From Hyaloscypha bicolor E (Eukaryota > Ascomycota > Leotiomycetes > Helotiales > Hyaloscyphaceae), in contig NW_020194512.1 of NCBI RefSeq assembly GCF_002865645.1, positions 1,337,119-1,401,118 on the forward strand: a DNA stretch of 64,000 nucleotides, in the 5' to 3' direction. The notes under the pieces are model-generated. The model was not told where the DNA came from. It saw only the letters and a program-made list of their open reading frames with translations, and searched no databases. The position numbers and the translations under genes are program-made. Of this stretch, positions 48,190 to 61,068 are shown piece after piece (position 1 is the first letter of the stretch; every line of letters begins with the position of its first letter).

Positions 48190-49127
48190 CGATAATATTG
48201 ATGGTTGACAAGGCCTACATGACTAAAATACGGGCGGAGTGAAGTGTAAAAAGAGAGGGAAAGGAGTCCAAAGCCTCGTTCTTATCCCCCTTAGCCTTTG
48301 GTGATATGGGTATTCCAAGCACGTGTTCTCCGATATATTATAAAACAGCTAATAAAGCAAACAACTATATATTAGTGAACGTTTAGTAAGCTCTGCAAGT
48401 AACGCATTACAAGTGAGAGTAGAAAAGACTAAATTAGTAATTAAACCCGGTGCTGGAAGGAATGGTAAGCCAGCCAAGCTAGTGTACTGTACCATCAATT
48501 CAACACCCATCACCCCATCCTTCATTTTGCAAGCACTAATTGTAAAGTGTAGATGAGAAATATACTGGATAATGGGATTATGGAGTCTCATGAGCCGCTT
48601 GCGGATGTGGGGGGTTCGTATACGGCACAATTTGAACATGTGAGTCTCCATTTGACGTTACAAGAGGGATCAGGGACTACTCTCGAGTCTCGATCAGACA
48701 ATTCTTCTTCACAGCGGTGGCAAGGAAGTCATTAGCCGTAGTGACGATTATGAGATTTCTATAGTCTTTCGAGACTAAAGCTCTCACTCACTTCTTTATT
48801 TGTTTTCTTTCCTATCTCATGTAGGAGACCACGCCGCTCGTTGATCGTTCTGGAATTTAACCTTCGCCTAGCTAGTTTGCATTATTGCAACTTACAGTCT
48901 CTACCTGCCTCATATTAGTAGTCAAGTAAGTTCGTTTGTGCTCTCCTTCGCGGTCTTGAGTGTGCTCGAAGTCTACCTCGAGAGTCACCTTTTCCTTGCC
49001 TTACGCAAAAAAGGGGTCGTCTCTAAATCCGGAAGAAAGGATAAGAAAGCCGGCAGCTTCTTTGCAATACAATCGGCACGGTGGTATAACCAATTTTAAT
49101 TCCATTAAACATCGTCACTCTCCTACT
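48190..49127. other. Intergenic
   Basis: AT-rich; no gene or element recognised. Confidence 0.4.
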
Positions 49128-51068
49128 TTAACACAAGATGACTGAATCCGTATCTTCTTCTGGCTCCTTCATCAACTCTCCCTCCATAACCCCGTGAAGA
49201 TAGCAGTCACCAATCAATTCACATCGCTTGTGAGTCGTCTCTGTTGAGCACAGATCACCTGTCTCCTCCTTGGACCGAGTAATGAAAGGAATATTCCCAC
49301 CATAGAAGATATAAACATCATCTCCTTCCTTAATACCTGTAGTACCAATACCAAGATACCCTTTCTGCGTGACGAACAGTGTTCGATATCTAGCCGTGAC
49401 AGGAAGGACTTTCTCGAAGCCAGCAGTCTCATCCGACAGAACATGTTGCTGAGGTTTCGCAAGTCTGATCTGCTCCCTTAGAAGACCAAAAACCCGTCGA
49501 TCTTCAGGAACAGCTTTGCGGTAAGCATCAATAAGATTGCTTGTCTTGACTCCAGTCCAGAAGAGATTTCCCGCGAGAGTGCGCCAGAATGCATCATAAA
49601 ACTTTCCTCCTCCAACATACTCCCTCTCCGAGTTATTGGAGATATCGACAAACTCTTCCCAAGAGTCTATGAAGAACTTGGCATCATTCCAGTCATTTGT
49701 CACCATTTGCAATGCAACTCTTGACACTTTGTCCACGAAGATCCCTTCTAGTTGCAACTCGGAATTTGAAAGTAGTTTCGACCGTGCTCCTTTTGTAAGA
49801 GATGCGCTGTATTTCCAATACAGCGCGTTCCAACCTGTTTCATGGTGGTACTCTGTCCCCTCAAATGTTGCCGCTGGTGCCCAGTCTTGAATCCAGGAAG
49901 GAATATGAGGCCGACGCAACATATTCCCTGTCAGGATGAACAAATCTCTCCTATTTGTGATCCAGTTCACTGTAACTTGGGCGAACACCTCGATATCGGT
50001 GAGTGTATAATCCGGCAATATCGGCGTTGTCGTAAGCCAATTATTTACCAATCCCAGGACCCCGAAGACCTTGTCCCTACTATCTGTAGCATTTTTATTT
50101 CGGGCGGTCTGCAAAACCTCGATGAGGATGTTCTGGGATTTGTTGTATCCACTTAAGATGTTACCCATGATTGTGGTCTTGAAAAAAACCTGCTGGAGTG
50201 TTACTCGTTCCTCCAGTCCGAGGGAATCTACCGCGAGCGCACAGCATGTCTGCCAGTGATGAAGAAGGATGCTTTCTCCAGCTGCGATGAGAACTTCTAA
50301 AGGAAGTGTGTAGGGTCCGAAAGTTATTGTTGCTTTTGGAGGTAGGATCTGCTCTTGGATGGTCCAAATTCTATCCCAGTATGGTTGTTCCACAATTCTT
50401 CGAAGCCCCTGGAAGGCGGGAGCAAAGTCAGGTTTGATATGAAGTGATGAGGGTTTCGTAAATTGGAAGCAAGAGAGCTCGGACATGTGATCTCCACTGG
50501 CTATGAGGCTCAAAAGATTAAAAGCTGATTTTATGGTGCCACCTCCATAGTGCCTGCTTTTTGGAAGTCAGATGGGGCACTCTCAAGGAGAAAACTCAGA
50601 AAACTCAGAAAATTCATACCCAGGTTCAGGTTCAGGTTCCCGCTCTCCAACCACAAACTCCTTATCCCTAGCATCCAGCTCTGCCAGCCAACAAAAGGCT
50701 TCCTGACAATTACTGTATATCGCTGGCATGAGCATGACTTGCTGCGTCTTTTCATTGTCGTTCAACTGGTTGATACATAACTGATCCACCCACATTACCC
50801 GTTCTTCATTGGTGTGTCGGAGGCGGCGCAAAGCGGATTGGAGGTTGTGTGTTACCGGGAATGAGCAACCTTCAAGAAAAATTGGCGATGTTCCTGTTGT
50901 ATCTCCCCAAACGTAGCTCAGGGTTTCATATCTCGGCTTGTCGTTCAGGGTTACTACTTCAAGGGTGCATGATACCCTGTCTTGCCATGCGCCTGGGAGA
51001 AGATGTACCAAGCGCATTTCTTGCCTGTGGGAGGCCAGGTCGATGTATTCGTATTCCTTCTTATCCAT
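49128..51068 (-). CDS. HET-domain protein (625 aa, one intron)
   Basis: Heterokaryon-incompatibility family. Exon 1 is 51068-50620, the intron is 50619-50557 (GTATGA donor, ATCTGAC branch, AAAAG acceptor) and exon 2 is 50556-49128, giving EPEPEPGRHYGGGTIKSAF across the join. The HET domain is near the N-terminus (about residues 46-140): YETLSYVWGD, VMWVDQLCINQLNDNEKTQQ, MPAIYSNCQEAFCWL. Then come YWDRIWTIQEQILPP and a long C-terminal region with WIQDWAP and the usual late block GYLGIGTTGIKEGDDVYIFY. This layout is that of the common short HET proteins and differs from the pair at 4-10 kb. It starts the right-hand island of incompatibility-type genes. Confidence 0.9.
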
Positions 51069-53099
51069 TGCAGGGATGAAATGTGGTGCGCCGCTTCACT
51101 TGGGCCAAAAATCTGTGCAAGTTGACCGCGAATAATACTTGCGGGCTCTCTTGGTGGTGCTGTAGGTGCGGCTCGCTACGGAGGTACCGCGATGAGACCC
51201 GGCCAATGGTTGTTCAGGCTATGCTGTTATGACTAAGCATGAACGAAATACCACCAGATACTTGTTGCAGCGTACCCGGTAGCCTAAGGCACCCAACACT
51301 TGTTTCATGCACTTCTCACCAGTAGACCCTTTTATGTGGCATGAATGCCCTCATAGTTCATTCTGTAAAGTTGACAATTGTAGCGTGGCGTCTCCCTTGC
51401 TTCCGACAATCCGAAAGATCCAAGTTGGGCAACAGGAGAGAATAAATTTATTACCGCGGCTTCCGAATCCGACGTATCGTGGGTTTCCGGTCGTGCCGCC
51501 ATTTCTATCAAATTAGAAGCTCCATTTTTAAGTCCCGTAGATGTTGGACGCAGCAGCCAGGCCGGATATCTCGCGACTCCAAGAAGTCGAGGAACATGTT
51601 TACCGTTGAAAATAGTATAGGGGGGCTTGTATGGTTCGAATCATGAACTCTAGGTTGCCGAACATTAGTCCTGAATTCAAAACTTCTTCGATGTTCCTTT
51701 ATCCGATACCCACAAAGAGCTTATATAACTTCTTCCGTCATAGTTTTTTGCGGAAGCCTGCATCAATGTGATGGTAACGTCTTTTCCTTCCCCGATTCTT
51801 CCTCGCGCATCACTAATCCCTGAAAATTGGCCTGCTCGCCTGGGGATTTCTAAGCAACAGCGGGATGAGGCGAGCAACATTCGTGATGGGCACAAACAGT
51901 CGAGGTCACGAATCCCCCACACTTTGATCAAAGATTTCTCAACAACCACAAGTTATTTCGCAACAAAAAATTTGGTGGTAAGAAAGGGCTAGTAATTTGA
52001 ATTGCTAGTGCTAAATTTAAAACTGTTCAGTAGCGTTGGCATCGCCGAGTGTTTAAATCAAAAGAGGGTCTTTTTAGTGTTCTTGATTCTCGCTTGTTTG
52101 CGCCCATCACGAATTTTGCTCCCCTCGACTTGACGACATCAGCGAAGATAAAATAATATATATTTTTGCTTGGAAAGTCATGCTGCCCGGGATGACTACT
52201 TCTGTTGCTGACGTCTATGATAGAATCTTCTAAATAAAAGTTTCTATGAAGTACACGCACCTCAAATAAACCCCGCCCCCCCGCCCCCCGCCGCTTGCCG
52301 TCCGCCGCTTGCCGTTTGCCGTTGCCAGGCACCGGGGATCATCAGTCATACGGAATCATGCAGAAAGAGTCAGCACGCATCCCTGCATCCTTCCAGCATC
52401 ACATTTTCTCTCGTAGAACAGTCAATTAGATTGCAGAAGACTCGTTTTTTTTTCTTTCGAGGTTTACCTCTCTATCCCACAAGTCCCAGTCTCAGACAAG
52501 CCAAAACCAATCGGAATCATGGTCTTACATGCAACGCGCCGTCACGCATAAAATGCTATCAAATGCCAGGACGCCCCAATGCTTTCAAAGAGCACAAGTA
52601 CACGACTGTGCCAGTATGGACCCAAAATAATTTCATCACTTTTGTCGTCCCTCGTACCCCACCATCACATACTCTCTAGTTCTCTATAGGATCTCGCGTT
52701 TTGCAGGTATGGGGGGGTGATGTGGAGGCAATTAGGCGTGGCCACATCCCCAGGCTGCAAGAGGTATTCGTACACAAAGATGGGTATTAAATCGACACCT
52801 CCTCCTCGCATGCGCGGTGAGACCTTCGAAATCGATACAAGGGACAAGCGAATTCGAGATACCTTCACGCAGAGACGATTCCTGCTCCATGAAGCGGCGT
52901 TATTTTGGTCCTCCATTATTTCGCGTATTTTTGTCGGGTCGTGAATGATTCGCATCAACAAAGGGAAACTGACTTTACTGGAGGCAGTTAGTATGGATCG
53001 TGGCGCGTGTCTCCAGGGTTTCAACCGCCTTAACCAAACGAAAAGTGGGGTGGGGTGACGACAACATACCATGACACCACACCTTCACTTCCCTAGCTC
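51069..53099. other. Intergenic
   Basis: About 2 kb without a supported gene. A small tandem of gccgcttgccgt-like units lies at 52268-52327. Confidence 0.4.
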
Positions 53100-54957
53100 T
53101 TATATAAACGGTATTTCTTTACCGTTCTCCTTCCCGGGTCGCTTGAACTTGACCCTCTCAGGCAGTCTTATCACCGAATTGTTGCCAAAGCTCGAGCTTG
53201 CAGTTGATTTCGAGCTGAAAGTCGTTGCGGGGCTGACACAGAAGCTTCCCTGATCCTGCGAAGAATCGAACGAAGTTCGCCAGGATGAACTGTCCGACAT
53301 AGAGGTTCCAGTAGACTCGGTCACCGATTCCAGTCTGCGATTGGGAAATGAGCGGTCCTGAAGTTTTGGCATGGACAACCCGATAGATGAGTTTATTTCC
53401 ACAGTCGTTTGAACGCTCAAAGTACTTCCTGTTGAACTGGTTGAGTTCGCCCGGGAGGTCGGCTTTCCGACACTTGTCGCTGCGGTACCCTCTCCTCGAA
53501 CAGTTGCTTCGACCATTTGTGCTTTCTTTGCTAAGCGCGCTTTCTCTTCTAGCATGGACTTTCTCTGCTCTGCAAGACAACGAGTCAGCGAGTTTCCCAC
53601 AGTGGACAGGAAGGGGATTCTTACCTGGAGTGGGCTTCTTTGAGAAAGTGGCATAGGCTCTCATCGAACCCTTCTTTTCTACCTTTTTCTCCCAGATTCC
53701 CCTGCTTCCCATATAATTCTGACCCAGAATAATTTCGATCCGGTTTGAGTCTACAACGAAGAAGGATACCGAGTGGCGTTCCAGATTGAGAGTCTTGATT
53801 TCAATATCCATTGAGACGTAGTGGGTGGCCAAACCTTCATGACCACCAAGCGTTTCGCATATTTCCATATCATTTTCGTTGAGGGGTAGTGGGGAGAAGT
53901 GGAGGGCCTCGACCTTCTCGCGTGAAGCGAAGTTGAGCTCTGCTCCTGAGTCGAAAAGGACCCGGGCAGTGCTCACGTCACCCCGCCGATCCCAGACTAA
54001 GGCCGAATCATCAGGACGTATTGCATTTGGGGGTGGAATGTCTCTTTGGTATGGTATGTTCGCTCTGGGATAACCATGGATTGGCGGTGCACGAGCTTCT
54101 TTCGGGGGTGTCCATGGTACCATTGTGGTCTCGGTATTAGATTGTGTGGATTCGCTGTCCCATGCCTGACTTTCTTCATCACTCGGCGAATCATAGATTT
54201 CTGCGCTGTCGACAGTGCCCTCGCATTTAACATAACTCGAGCTCATACCTTCCTTGAGAGATGCCACCTCATTCGTTCCTTCAGCAGGACTTTCCGTTTC
54301 CCAAAGGCCACTCGTGTTCGAATAAGGTGTTACCGTTCCATCCTCACGGCCCACAGCTGGCGGTATCGTTATGGCTGCCTCAGTCATCGGCAGCTCAATT
54401 TCGCCAATTGGGCGAGCATCGTTCCCGTCGTCGGGTTGTCTCCAATGCTGGATGACACTGTTGACTACACCAGCTATGAGACGGGAACCTTCAAAGATTG
54501 GCAGTGTCAGTTGTCGTGCGAGGTTGGCAACAGATAAGGAACTGTTACGACCTGGATGCTCAACATGCAATTCGTCTATCGTTGTCTCGCCGTTAACTAA
54601 TTGTTGGACCTCTGGTGTCTGTGCAGGCAAGTTATGCACAAGAGCAGGCGACTGCAAACAACGTCGTCTTGATGATTTGAGATCAGCCGGCTCGGTCTGT
54701 CTGCGCTCAGTCTGTCTGCGCTTGCCTCGATGGCGGGAGTTATTGTCAACAGTGTACTTGGCCGTCGATCGACGAGGTCGACTGTTGCTAATGGTAAATT
54801 CGACTGGCAAGGTAGTGGTTGGAGGGGATTTAGGGAGATCGTGGGTACTGGCTGTTGGAGTTATATGGGCGAATCCGTCGTCACCGCTATCGCTGGACCC
54901 GTCATCGTCCTCTTTCGGTTTTCTCTTTCTCTCGTTTATATCTCGTGAACGTGCCAT
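53100..54957 (-). CDS. Retropepsin-like aspartic protease domain protein (600 aa)
   Basis: Exon 1 is 54957-53625, the intron is 53624-53570 (GTAAGA, TTGCAG) and exon 2 is 53569-53100. The N-terminal 310 or so residues are hydrophilic and acidic or basic, probably disordered. The retropepsin fold lies at about residues 330-430: ARVLFDSGAELNFASREKV carries the catalytic DSGA, and FFVVDSNRIEIILGQNYMG carries the hydrophobic-hydrophobic-Gly motif. The tail is Ser/Thr-rich with a basic end. There is no reverse transcriptase, integrase or gag zinc knuckle nearby, so this is a host gene or a domesticated protease rather than a live retroelement. It is divergent from the DUF6594 gene (542 bp) and near a second retropepsin-like protein at 57079-59011. 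Confidence 0.8.
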
Positions 54958-55498
54958 GTCGACAGGAGGAGTGGGTATGATATGGGATGCGATGGGATGT
55001 GATGGGATGTAATGACTCTATGATCTTGAATCTTTGTAAGTTTCCATTCCGGCCGTCATCGGGGAATCCAGCTCTCTGGCCACTCACCGAATAGGTAATG
55101 AGCTGCCTGGCTGTCAGGAGTCAAAGTACGAGACGAAATGAAGGGGTCTGGAATATTCAGGAGGGCTCATAATTTATTGATGTGGTTGTGGGAATGAAAG
55201 CGCTGTGTTGTTGTTGAGCAGGAGTCGGTTGCAAACGAGAGTACGAGGCTTTTGAACTTGTTCATCCGTGGTCGGGGTCTGCGGCGAGCTTCTCCTCCTC
55301 GCGATTCGTTTCTTTTCAGCCACTAACCCACTTGGGGGTGATGTCCAACGCATCAGTCCAAACGAATCACCATAGGAGCTGATCTCAGTTCGTCTTTGCA
55401 GATGATTACTGGTTATCCACAACTTATGGGCTCTCTTGTTCCCCTAAACTGGTGTAGGAGTTCTCTGGAGCCTTCGTAACTGGACCCTAGCTTCTACA

Positions 55499-56613
55499 AT
55501 GGGATACATCAAGCTTTCAAAGTTTATGGCGACGAAGAATTACCCAGTTTTCCGCCAATTTCAGGAGGCAGTAAGTGTAACCTCTGAGCTGAAGATTTCG
55601 AGCTTGAGCAATGCTGAGTCGGAGGCCTGGAGGCCGCCAGAGATCTTCTATATCTACAGGCCGAGCTTGTTCACCTAGAATCCGAATATCAAAGAGTCGC
55701 GAAAGCTGACAGAGAGTCTGGAGACGACGACGAGAGGCATCTATATGCTTTCGAATGGTGGCACCTCAGTCAATCGGAGGCTCGTGGGTTTGAGGGAGAG
55801 CAATGGGCATTGGCTCTCCAAATCAGAACGAAACTGCGGGAGTATTGTGAGTTATCAAGCAATTTAGGTCTGACTTTCTAATTCGCTAGACACCTCATTA
55901 CATCAATACAACGAGATTTCCCTGATGAAGCGGCCTAAGGATTCTCAGGTCAAATCACTCCGTGAATGGATCGAAAGTCCTCACCTTGGGGGAGGCTGCG
56001 GATTCCTAGGGCGGGACCTTGGTGGCTTTGCACAGGAGGCCGCGTACGACCCCAAACATGTTGGCGACCTCGTCATGCTTTCTGAAGAGCTTGGGGAAGA
56101 TGATATGCTGACTAGTTTCATCTCTGGCCCACTTCTGCGGCTTTTTCACACCTTTTGGCAGCGGTACAAAGTCCGTGAAATATTCAACTCCAGAAGTAAT
56201 GCTCCAAGTCACTGACTTATTATTATATGCAGAAACCTGTTCCCCTCGACCCGGAAATCCAACTAGGACCTGAAAATAGAAGCTCCTTGTATTACTATTC
56301 CGATGAACACGTCAATGGGGTCATTAACATTATTGGCACGGTTGCATCATCATTGACACCGATGATTTCGATCATCGTACTGTATGTTATCCAGAGCACG
56401 AGGATCAGGCTTGGTCTTGTATGTGTTTTCACCCTCCTCTTTTCTTTGGTTCTAGCACTGGCGACAAAAGCAAGAAGGATCGAGATCTTTGCGGCGACTG
56501 CGGCGTGGGTTGCTCCTCTTTCCTGGACAATCACGCACATGCTAATGCGAAACAGTTTTGCGAGCGTACAGGTTGTTTTCGTTGGAAGTGTTGGCAATTC
56601 GTCTGGGGGTTGA
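55499..56613 (+). CDS. DUF6594 membrane protein (298 aa, five exons)
   Basis: Exons: 55499-55570, 55633-55846, 55890-56170, 56233-56504, 56556-56613; phases agree throughout. Family landmarks: YPVFRQFQEA then ARDLLYLQAELVHLESEYQR, FAQEAAYDPKHVGDLVML, YYYSDEHVNGVINIIGTV, then hydrophobic segments VASSLTPMISIIVLYVI and LGLVCVFTLLFSLVLALATK. The last join restores AATAAFASVQVVFVGSVG, the usual DUF6594 end. That join needs a GTGGGT donor instead of reading through, which would add 20 or so foreign residues. Function is unknown; these proteins often lie near HET, patatin and NACHT genes in fungal genomes. The exon-3 donor (GTCCGT) is weak. Confidence 0.8.
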
Positions 56614-57078
56614 TTTCTGCCCAATCGCCGGCTCAAGTTGATCACCACGTCACCCCCCTCAGCTGAGAGTACTCGGTGATATGGTGTGCACATCCTTTTG
56701 ATAAGCGCCTGCATTAGTGGACAAATAGGAGTCGTCAGTTCAAGCCACAATGTCCTTTGAGGCTGTTTCATGGACTAAACCCAGTTCCAGTGTCGCAGGG
56801 AATGTGATGCGTTAGGCATGGAGCAACGCCCCTCGGATAGCGTCTCAATTTAGTAGTCATTCTCACGGTCTGCCTCGATCATCTGCCTGCAGTCCCGCCT
56901 CCCTTACTGTTGCCTGTTCTCCCGAACGCCCTAAATCGCTGGATCTGACCGACTTAACATAATGGGAGCAACCAAGCGCTGGTGATGATACACTATTTTA
57001 CATGCATTCAACCGGATTTTTACTAGAGACGCAATTGAGCACTTCTTATCACTTCTGCAGGTGTCGCAGGTGGTTCCT

Positions 57079-59011
57079 ATGTATAGACAACTCTCTCGGA
57101 TCTGGAGCAAACCTCGAGATCCCGACAGAGCCAAAAGTGGGCAGCAGAGCAAGAATACCGTGAGTTACCCAGTCAGCAGGCATCGCCAATACTATTCAAT
57201 GCCTTTATCACTCATATTTGACCCAGAACACGTACGCTTTCCTCGTTCGGATCGTGAAGGGTGCCGATTATCAACAGCCTCCCGAGGTAGAAGCGCTTGC
57301 ACTCTACAACGAAGCATGCACTTGCAACTATATTTCGAGGCGATTTGCTAGAGATCAACTCCAAGTTCAAACCAACGAACCGAGCGATGATGGCGATTGC
57401 GTCTTGGTCTGGGCGTGTGAAGGCCTGGGCAGATACGAACAGCGAACCGTCTTTTGGATCGCACCCGATGCAGACTTTGACTTGCTGTTTGGACGGGAAG
57501 ATGACTTCAACAACCAATCCGAGAGCAACCAGTTCAACTATGGCATTCAAAGCGGAATATTATCCAAAGAATTTCCGCGGAGAGAGCCGCCAAAATCGTT
57601 CCAGGGTGGTATCAACGATGAATTTCTGTTGCCGGTAGAGCGATCAAATACCTTCGACCCTGCTGGAAGATCTCGAATGCCTTCGCTGGCGGAAATAAAA
57701 AAGCAACTCGCAGCCCAGTTTGGGTGCAGTCCCGAACGGAAGCTGAAGCACAAAAGGCGACGGGCTCTCAACATCTACGACCCACGTTGGATGATGAGTC
57801 CAGAGGAGTCAATGCTAGGTAGAATAGACGGGGAGACGACAACACACACTGTTACTCTTCAGTCACCCAATGAAGATAGACTCGAGGAGACTCCCATTGT
57901 TCGAGACGAATCTGTTGATGTCACCGACGGTTCGGTATTCAAGGGTAACAAACGTGTTCACTCTGGGGAGCACAGTGCACCGTCGACAGATGCAGCCGAC
58001 TGCCCCAAATCTCCCAAACTTCGTTATGTGCGAGCCAGACCTCTGTCGATTCATGCAACCTTCGACCACAAACTCAAGCATGTTCTTGCAGTTACCTCGA
58101 AGACCGAACAGAATTCACACGTCGCCCAGAAACACACCGTTGGGATCGCCAGCAGCCAACCTCTTCTGGAAGAGACCAAGCCTTCCCTTGAAACAGCGAA
58201 AAGATATCAATATGAACCGCTGCCCCGAAATGACAACATCCGTCTACTGAGTCTGCTGCCTGGGGAGAGCAATGAGGATATACATTGTTCCCTCTCTCTT
58301 TCCTTCTTGTCAGAGGAGTTGCAGCAACCTTCTTGCGAGTACGAGGCTTTGTCATACACTTGGGGCTCGAACGAGCGGCCTCATAGAGTGCTAATCGATG
58401 ACCTGGACTTCCCGGTGACTGCAAATCTTTTTGCTGCGCTACGGGGTTTCCGGCTTTGCAGCCAGGTCAGAACTCTCTGGGTTGATGCCATTTGCATAAA
58501 TCGAGACGACATATCCGAGCGCCATGACCAGGTTCAAAAAATGTCACACATCTTCAGAGCTGCCAAGAATGTTTTATTCTGGCCCGGAGAAGAGGGCAAC
58601 GGCACTGCTAATTCGCAGGGGAACCAAGTGGCCGAACAAGATATGAGCAGTGTTCCTGACGAAATATTGTTTTCTTGCATGAGCAGAGAGTACTCTCCAA
58701 GTCATAGAATCTCGCATGATGGCTCATCCATATCACTCTCACCTCAAGAGCCTGGGACTCGGCCTGAGTCCCAGGAGGGCGTCATTCCTCCCGCAACAAC
58801 TTTCGACCAAGTACCGTCGGCCGAGAAACCGGGGAAGAAAGCGAAACGAAAAAGGGGGCCCAAGGGAAAGATCTCAATTTCAAAGACTGAACCATCCTGG
58901 GCTGACGAGTTCAATGAATTTTGGACCAAGGATCAGGAGACTGGCAATTGGTACCATGACGACAAAATAACCCAGCAAAGGATTTGGTACGATCCTCCAC
59001 CCTTAGACTAA
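57079..59011 (+). CDS. Degenerate retropepsin - truncated HET - WW-like fusion (621 aa)
   Basis: Exon 1 is 57079-57159, the intron is 57160-57226 (GTGAGT, ACCCAG) and exon 2 is 57227-59011. Residues about 40-110 have a retropepsin-like outline: EVEALALYNEACTCNYISRR sits where DSGA is expected but lacks the Asp, and TVFWIAPDADFDLLFGRED matches the later strand. So it is a probable inactive protease fold. A 230-residue linker follows. A HET domain starts near 398 (YEALSYTWGSNE, TLWVDAICINRDDISERHDQ, IFRAAKNVLFWPG) but stops after its first half. A basic stretch (KKAKRKRGPKGK) precedes a C-terminal WW-like motif, EFWTKDQETGNWYHDDK...RIWYDPP. The start codon is uncertain because the frame is open upstream to a CTGCAG site. 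This combination is not one I know. Confidence 0.75.
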
Positions 59012-59607
59012 ACTTGTTTCTGTGTGTGACTTGTTGTTGTATTATCCATCCACATATCAAACACAGAGAATTGGTTCGGGTTGTAATGGGTATCTTTGGG
59101 CAATTGCAGAGGGTTTCAGCTTGGTGTGACACAAATCATTATCAAAGACGCACGTCACGGTGCAAGTTCCCAATTTGAATACCACAAGTGTCATGCAATC
59201 ACAAACAAGAATTTCTACGCAGGTGTGCCGTGCGGGCGCTCTTGCTTCCCAAGCCAATTCGTCGCCCGCTGAGACAATGGGGGCAGCTGAAACACCTCAT
59301 AGGTAGTGGAGGCTCATTCCAAAGTAGGGTGTCATCCAGGACGTTGTCTGGTTTGTCCACCCTCGGTGAGTGGACTGGGTTTAGCGCATTTGTTTCCGTA
59401 AGGCGCTCGATTCGGAAGGCTGTGCGGCTCAAGACTTTCTTCGAGGCACAACCCGGGGCCAGCCTTAATTAACACTGACGCTGCTGTTGCAGCCCTTGCA
59501 GTTATATGAGCATCTCCACTCAACGTTTCCAACATTGAGCAAAGATCAAGGCATCCTCCAAACGTCACTTTAATTTGATTCAGGTCTATCAATCGATCAT
59601 CGAAAAT
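59012..59607. other. Intergenic
   Basis: Short region upstream of the patatin gene; nothing recognised. Confidence 0.4.
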
Positions 59608-60909
59608 ATGGCTTTGAAGAAGCTATTGTCTATTGGTAGGACTCCTTGCTCATTGCCTCTACTAGCAACTAATTTTCTATTTTAAAGATGGAGGCGGAGT
59701 TCGTGGTTTGGCTGCAATTGTCGTACTTGAGATGATTATGGGTGCCGCGAACGAGGGACGACGCAAGAATAATCTACCCCCACAAGAACCATGGGAAATG
59801 TTTGATATGATTGGGGGGACGAGTACAGGCGGGTAAAAAAACCCAAACGAGTGTAATTACTGGTATTCTAACAGCATGTAGTCTGATTGCAATTATGCTT
59901 GGGCGACTTCACATGTCGCTTCAGGAGTGCAAGGAGGCGTACATGACGCTGTCCATGAAAGCCTTTTCGGAAAGGCACATTTTAGCTCGAGCCGCTGGAT
60001 TCGCCGGACTAGGACCCAAGTTCGAAACAAAACCCCTTGAGGAGGCAATCATGGAGGTCCTTAACAAGGCTCGAGAGCACCTTGGAGTTAGTCCAGCCGA
60101 CGCATTGCTGAAAGAGGATGATGCTGCTTGCAAAGTGTAAGCTCCACTTGTCCAACGTATATTGCATGAAGTCGGAGACTTCGCTCATCCTATTTACAGT
60201 TTTGTTGTCTCTCACCTCCAAAATATCAGCGATCAAACTGCCATCTTACGTTCGTACGATAATTTTGAGAAACCGCCACAGTCGTGAGTTACCTCCCCCG
60301 GTTTGATTTCTTGATGCAACCTCAATTAACTTGCTTAGAATAAATACCATGAAAATCTGGCAGGCCTGCCGGGCTACATCCGCGGCGACAACATTCTACG
60401 AACCTCTCATTATCGACGGAACAAGATATTCTGATGGCGGCCTTCTATACAACAACCCTGTATCACATGTGCATGCAGAAGGCAGTGAGATGTTTAGGGA
60501 CGATGAAACTCTCCTCATTAGTCTTGGCACAGGGATTGCCTCTGACAAAGAGTACAATCCCCATCTCTTTACAATCACAAATCAGCTAGTTGGCCTTGCC
60601 ACTCGAACGCAAGGGGAGGCCGATACATTTATCAGAAGAGAAGGGGGAAAGGCCGCACGAGCGAAGCGCTACTTCCGATTTGATATCCCTGGCATTGGCG
60701 ATATTGGTTTGGAGGAAGCAGACAAACTTCTTCAAATCAAGCTGGCGAGCGAGAAGTTTTTGAACAACCCAGAAGTTGGAATGAAAGTAACAAGTTGTTC
60801 GGAACAACTTGCTCGAGGTGAGCTAACACTACCAGAGACATCGAGTAGTGATCCCGTTCCGAATAATGCTACAGACTTACAAGAAAGGCTTGATAGGTTG
60901 AGGTCTTAG
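59608..60909 (+). CDS. Patatin-like phospholipase (360 aa, five exons)
   Basis: Serine lipid acyl hydrolase of the patatin/cPLA2 fold. Exons: 59608-59635, 59688-59832, 59882-60136, 60200-60283, 60339-60909; every join is in phase. The active site is complete. The oxyanion-hole motif is DGGGVRGL (split by intron 1), the nucleophile elbow is GTSTGG (intron 2 falls at its end), and the catalytic Asp is in YSDGGLLYNNP. Other family blocks are EPWEMFDMIGG and IWQACRATSAATTFYEP. It lacks a signal peptide. In many fungi such patatin domains are the N-terminal effector of NACHT-containing NLR-like proteins. Here the stop at 60907 separates it from a NACHT-ankyrin gene 160 bp downstream on the same strand. 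Confidence 0.9.
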
Positions 60910-61068
60910 TGGTTTTCTACCTTCTTCCTAGTAGTAGTCATGTATCTAGCTAGATTTGGAATGAGACATTCTTCTCCGCAGCTTCTTTACCCCAAATGCT
61001 TCTTTCTGACTTCGTGCTAGGACTGGACCTTGGTACCCCTTCTAATAGCGGTAGGTGAGATAAACACT

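Noticed and set aside
52665..53072. Minus-strand 135-aa frame
   Set aside because: Basic, irregular composition without a recognisable domain; no support.
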